Positions 60,724 through 64,000 of a stretch of DNA of 64,000 nucleotides are shown here, one piece after another (position 1 is the stretch's first letter; each line of letters starts with the position of its first letter). Below the pieces are notes generated by a model. That model was not told the origin of the DNA. It made no database searches and was given only the letters and a program-made list of their open reading frames with translations. Source of the DNA: Furfurilactobacillus curtus (GTDB lineage Bacteria; Bacillota; Bacilli; Lactobacillales; Lactobacillaceae); assembly GCF_045862785.1 (NCBI RefSeq), contig NZ_BQXO01000001.1:186001-250000 (forward strand), written 5' to 3'. The translations under genes were made by a program, and so were the position numbers.

Positions 60724-61027
60724 TGTTTTTTCCTATTTTTATTTTGTGATTTTTACAATCGATTGGACGACATTAACTGGCAACAAGGTGCTATTTTATT
60801 TGGACATGGGTTAATCGGTGGCCTAAATTTTAATTACTAAAAAGGCGAAGATCCGGGTGACTTAATTTTGTAAAAGATCATTTAACTTAACTAAAATACA
60901 ACATTTTTTGAATAGACGTCAATAAGATTGGCATAGGTTTCAAATCGAATTACCTTGGTTACAGCGAGTCGTGTGTTTTAATTGATCGATTGGATCGTAT
61001 GAAGGCGACTGTTGTAGGTACGAGACA
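60724..61027. other. 304-nt intergenic stretch with nothing supported
   Basis: AT-rich; no gene, RNA or clear promoter seen between the TMEM175 start and the CsbD terminator. Confidence 0.4.
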
Positions 61028-61053
61028 CAAAAAAAGAAGGCGCCTGGCCTTCT
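61028..61053 (-). terminator. terminator of the CsbD gene
   Basis: AGAAGGC (61035-61041) with GCCTTCT (61047-61053), and A-run 61028-61034 giving U-run on the minus strand. Confidence 0.85.
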
Positions 61054-61062
61054 CAATGTCAA

Positions 61063-61269
61063 TTAGTTATCGTTTTGTTCTTTCAATTCGTCAATTTTAT
61101 CTTTCGCATCTTCCTTAGCGTCTGACAATTTCTTTTTTGCTTTACCCACTAAGCCTTCAGTTTTGCCTTGCAGTTCGCGTCCCTTATCGTTAGTCGCTTT
61201 TCCTTCAAGTTCTTTTCCCTTGCCAGTGACTTGATCTTTAGTGCCATCAATTTTATTATCTAAGCTCAT
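61063..61269 (-). CDS. CsbD family stress protein
   Basis: A 68-residue, very polar, Lys/Glu/Asp/Gly-rich protein. The repeat DNKIDGTKDQVTGKGKELEGKATNDKGRELQGKTEGLVGKAKKK is the CsbD pattern. Members accumulate under stress; molecular role is unclear. Strong RBS AAGGAGG 7 nt before ATG. Monocistronic. Confidence 0.93.
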   Translation of the reverse strand: MSLDNKIDGTKDQVTGKGKELEGKATNDKGRELQGKTEGLVGKAKKKLSDAKEDAKDKIDELKEQNDN

Positions 61270-61420
61270 AACAGGTCCTCCTTGTTATCAATGCTAGTTG
61301 TGGTTAAGCTTAATTTGACAATAGCATGTCATTTTTTGCCAAGCAAATAATGTGCTTATCTGACTAATTTGGCCATCCTTGTGTTGGATTTTTGAATACG
61401 TCTTTTTAAACATGCATGTT

Positions 61421-61487
61421 AAAAATCCCGCCAAAGCTGATAGACGTGGTCAGGACACTTATCTTGCCAGCTTATGACGGGATTTTT
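61421..61487. terminator. long structured hairpin, probable tRNA-Arg terminator
   Basis: AAAAATCCCG (61421-61430) pairs with CGGGATTTTT (61478-61487) and AAGCTG (61434) with CAGCTT (61468). A loop of 28 nt can pair further (GATA/TATC). It serves either strand. The 301-nt gap between csbD and the tRNA holds only this; a short structured RNA is possible. Confidence 0.6.
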
Positions 61488-61570
61488 TATTTTCAAGAAC
61501 GAGACTTATCGTAGCTTCATTTAAGGGACAAAAGGGGACACTCTTAAAATAGAAGCCCTGTTAATACCAA

Positions 61571-61644
61571 TGCACCAGGTGGGGCTCGAACCCACAACCC
61601 TTGGTTTCGAAGACCAATACGCTATCCAGTTGCGCCACTGGTGC
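61571..61644 (-). tRNA. tRNA-Arg (anticodon TCG)
   Basis: 74 nt on the minus strand: acceptor GCACCAG/CTGGTGC, D-arm with AACTGGATAG, anticodon stem TTGGT/ACCAA with loop CTTCGAA (anticodon TCG, reading CGA), variable loop and GTGGGTTCGAGCCCCAC T-arm. No encoded CCA. Confidence 0.95.
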
Positions 61645-61695
61645 GGAAGTTGTGCTATCACAACTATCTCATCTTAAAGCTCAGATAAAAATTCG

Positions 61696-63225
61696 TCAAT
61701 GGTTTGCTGATGAATCTTTAATATTGGGGTCCACATCGATTTCGATGGTGTGTTCACCACGACCTTGGATTGGCGTGAAGCGGGGGACTTCTTCGAGGCG
61801 TAAATGCCGAATATGCCAATTTCGTTTAGTTGGTTTAGTCCGACGGCGACTGTAGATGATTAAGGTGACAGCTAACACAACAATCAGAAAGCCGCCCATC
61901 ACCAGTGCGTATGTGCCAGTTGATAACGTGGTGCTCGTCGTCGGCAAAAACGTTGAACTAAAGACGAGCACCGAACCAATCAGACCAATAATGCCAATCA
62001 AAAGACAAGTCAAGCGACCTCCTGGAATTTTAAACGACGCCTGTTTGGTTTTATTGGTTAGATTAAGGTAGATAAAGGCGGTGAACAATAAAATATACAT
62101 CACCAAATACAACATCACGGTCAGTGACATGGCCATTGAAAAGGCCGCGTTGTTGCCGCCAAACCCAATTGTCAGAATTGCCGCAATAATTGAGACGATA
62201 ACGCCTTGCAAGATAACCAAACGAACCGGTACTTGATGGCGGTTCACTTCATGCCAACGAGTTGGCAGAATTTCGTCTTTAGCTGTTACTAATAATGATT
62301 TAACTGGTCCCACAATCCAAGAACTAATCTCGCCAAGCATGCCCATGGCCATCAACAAACCTAGTAAATTGACCAAAATGGGCAGCGTTTGACCGAAGAT
62401 TAACTTAACCATTTTGCCCATCGCGACAATGACACCTTGGTTAAGCGACAGTTCATTGGCCGGCACGACGGCGGCCACGGAGAGGCCACCAAACGAATCA
62501 AGTAAGATAGCAAAGACAACAAGAATAACCATAATTAAAGGATAATTACGCGTTGGTCGTTGTAGGTTATTGATGTAGGAAGCAGAGGCCTCAATCCCGG
62601 TAAATGCTAGAATATAAGGCACGATTACGGTGATCGAGCCAGCTTTAGTAATCGATCGCAGGTCGCTAGCCAGATTGAGATCGAACTGCAGTGGGTGACC
62701 CTGACCCAAATAAATCGCACCTAAAATGAGCAACACGATCGCTGGCAAGACGATGCCTAAGGAAAAGGTCCACTTTACTAAGCGATCAGTTCCCTTAATG
62801 CCACGTAATTGGATAAGCGTCATCACCCAATAGATGATGAAAAAGGCGCTAAATTTTAACCAGGGATTCGAATTTAGCTGCGTGAAATGTGTTGAGTAGG
62901 CAATCACACCGATGATGAAATAGATCATCGTGATAAAATTAACCGTAATTTGTAACCATTGGAAAAAGACGGCAATAAAGCCTGCGCGCTGACCAAGGCC
63001 ACCCTTGACCCAGGTATAAACGCCGCCATCGCCCCAACCTGGCATGGTTGCCAGTTGCGCGGAAACTAAAGCGACCGGCAAAAACCATAGCAAGCCGGCA
63101 ACGCCTAAGAACAAGGTGGCCTTTAAGCCAGATTGGGCAAAGGCGGGATACTCATCGGCAGACATTAGCATAGCAGCTGTTAAGGTAAAAAAACCAAATC
63201 CAGTTAACGATCGATTTTGTTTCAT
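61696..63225 (-). CDS. APC amino acid antiporter, GadC/GGA-like
   Basis: A 509-residue membrane protein with 12 or more helices. ADEYPAFAQSGLKATLFLGVAGLLWFLPVALVSAQLATMPGW (helices 1-2) and the GDGGVYTWVKGGLG segment match the glutamate:GABA antiporter group. A hydrophilic C-terminal tail of about 45 residues (ending DPNIKDSSANH) resembles the GadC C-plug. No decarboxylase gene is adjacent. GGAGG upstream of ATG. Substrate uncertain. Confidence 0.88.
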   Translation of the reverse strand: MKQNRSLTGFGFFTLTAAMLMSADEYPAFAQSGLKATLFLGVAGLLWFLPVALVSAQLATMPGWGDGGVYTWVKGGLGQRAGFIAVFFQWLQITVNFITMIYFIIGVIAYSTHFTQLNSNPWLKFSAFFIIYWVMTLIQLRGIKGTDRLVKWTFSLGIVLPAIVLLILGAIYLGQGHPLQFDLNLASDLRSITKAGSITVIVPYILAFTGIEASASYINNLQRPTRNYPLIMVILVVFAILLDSFGGLSVAAVVPANELSLNQGVIVAMGKMVKLIFGQTLPILVNLLGLLMAMGMLGEISSWIVGPVKSLLVTAKDEILPTRWHEVNRHQVPVRLVILQGVIVSIIAAILTIGFGGNNAAFSMAMSLTVMLYLVMYILLFTAFIYLNLTNKTKQASFKIPGGRLTCLLIGIIGLIGSVLVFSSTFLPTTSTTLSTGTYALVMGGFLIVVLAVTLIIYSRRRTKPTKRNWHIRHLRLEEVPRFTPIQGRGEHTIEIDVDPNIKDSSANH

Positions 63226-63383
63226 CAGACGAGCCTCCGGTGAACTTTAATAAGTTAAGATTAGCATGAAATCATTTTTAACGATAATTACCAGCACAAA
63301 ATCACCTTACAAGTGGGATATTCATGTTCAAGAACCGGTCAAAATGGTAAACTGATTTGGTATCGCGAGGTGAAGACGGGTAC

Positions 63384-63725
63384 ATGGAAATCGAAAAAAA
63401 TGACCGAATCAATTCACTGTTCGGTTTTTATGAATCGCTATTAACGGCGAAGCAAAAAGCATATGTTGAACAGTATTATGGCGAAGATTATTCATTAGGC
63501 GAAATTGCAGAGAACTTTGATGTCAGTCGACAAGCTGTTTATGACAATATTAAACGCACCGAAGTTATCTTAGAAAATTATGAGCGCAAACTTCAGCTTT
63601 ACGCAGACTTCTTGCGGCGTAATCAGGCCGCTGACGCGGTCGCTAATTATGTGGTGAGACACTACCCAGATGATCGCCAATTGCGACAGTTAATTGCGCA
63701 GCTAGAAACAAGTGAAAGTGTTTAA
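63384..63725 (+). CDS. ylxM: YlxM (UPF0122) HTH protein
   Basis: A 113-residue sigma-70 region 4-like HTH protein, MEIEKNDRINSLFGFYESLLTAKQKAYVEQYYGEDYSLGEIAENFDVSRQAVYDNIKR. In streptococci and Bacillus YlxM is encoded before ffh and affects signal recognition particle activity. ATG 63384 chosen over the GTG at 63357, which lies before the GAGGTG ribosome binding site. ffh starts 31 nt later. Confidence 0.93.
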   Translation: MEIEKNDRINSLFGFYESLLTAKQKAYVEQYYGEDYSLGEIAENFDVSRQAVYDNIKRTEVILENYERKLQLYADFLRRNQAADAVANYVVRHYPDDRQLRQLIAQLETSESV

Positions 63726-63756
63726 ACAATTCGGATCATGAACTGGAGGAATGGTT

Positions 63757-64000
63757 ATGGCCTTTGAAGGGCTGACAGAACGATTACAAAATGCAATGAA
63801 ACATTTGCGGGGAAAAGGAAAAGTCTCTGAGAGTGACTTACGCGAAACGATGCGGGAAATCCGACTCGCTTTGCTCGAAGCTGACGTTAACTTTGATGTA
63901 GTCAAGACATTTGTTAAAACAGTGCGCGACCGTGCAATGGGTAGCAACGTGCTAGATGGGCTAAATCCCGCCCAGCAAATCGTTAAAATTGTTGACGAAG
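63757..64000 (+). CDS. ffh: signal recognition particle protein Ffh, N-terminal part
   Basis: 81 residues are visible before the right edge. MAFEGLTERLQNAMKHLRGKGKVSESDLRETMREIRLALLEADVN is the N (four-helix) domain of Ffh; the GTPase and M domains lie beyond the window. GGAGG 7 nt before ATG. The gene is co-transcribed with ylxM. Confidence 0.96.
   Translation, partial: MAFEGLTERLQNAMKHLRGKGKVSESDLRETMREIRLALLEADVNFDVVKTFVKTVRDRAMGSNVLDGLNPAQQIVKIVDE

Noticed and set aside
1..64000. Insertion sequences, prophage, CRISPR array, rRNA operon
   Set aside because: None seen: no transposase or phage proteins, no regularly spaced repeats, no rRNA sequence; gene order is mostly syntenic core.

Overview
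The window is a gene-dense chromosomal segment of a low-to-mid GC Gram-positive bacterium, almost certainly a member of the Lactobacillaceae. The evidence is the gene content and order: yhaO-yhaN-yhaM, prsA-hit-ecsAB-trmB, ytpR-sftA-murC and polA-mutM-coaE-nrdR-dnaB-dnaI. T-box leaders, strong AGGAGG ribosome binding sites, frequent TTG/GTG starts, LytTR-DUF3021 and CsbD genes, and an R-ADH-like short-chain dehydrogenase fit as well. I cannot fix the genus. No insertion sequence, prophage, CRISPR array or rRNA operon is visible; this is mostly core chromosome with a few accessory modules.

Layout. 1-2.8 kb: end of a MATE exporter, a small DUF2187-like protein, and a T-box-controlled amino acid permease. 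3.0-7.4 kb: TMEM175-like channel, tRNA-Gly, a CcpN-type HTH-CBS regulator and pyruvate phosphate dikinase with a cre-like site. 7.5-9.6 kb: a LexA-type damage module (UvrX-like polymerase, an unknown protein, YolD-like protein). 9.7-12.8 kb: an unknown gene and a ribose/fucose module (FucP-type symporter and RbsD) with two matching palindromic operators. 13-14.8 kb: thioredoxin, hydrolase, OsmC. 15-17.7 kb: malic enzyme with citX and citG but no citrate lyase genes. 17.9-19.7 kb: LytTR regulator, a frameshifted DUF3021 gene and a short-chain dehydrogenase. 20-26 kb: a LysM protein whose NlpC/P60 domain has lost its catalytic residues, an ADP-ribosylglycohydrolase, a diacylglycerol-kinase-like enzyme and two tandem VIT-family metal transporters behind a Fur-family-type box. 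26-31.6 kb: T-box argS, argR, a class A penicillin-binding protein, YlbF.

31.7-41 kb: yhaO-yhaN-yhaM (DNA/RNA processing), prsA, hit, ecsAB, trmB. 41.4-43.7 kb: an orphan PTS EIIC overlapping a DUF915 hydrolase. 43.8-50 kb: a small membrane protein, ytpR, sftA, murC and a Bcr/CflA exporter. 50.2-58.4 kb: BI-1 protein followed by a replication/repair run, polA to dnaI. 58.5-64 kb: an AzgA-type purine permease behind three PurBox-like sites, a second TMEM175 homologue, CsbD, tRNA-Arg, a GadC-like permease, and ylxM with the start of ffh.

Metabolically, malic enzyme (malate to pyruvate), PPDK (pyruvate to PEP), a CcpN-like regulator and citXG point to a pyruvate/PEP node for growth on organic acids. 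I did not find a clear new multi-gene system. The strongest leads are the NlpC/P60 pseudoenzyme, the homopolymer frameshift in DUF3021, MutM lacking a zinc cysteine, citXG separated from citrate lyase, and several well-formed operator sites.
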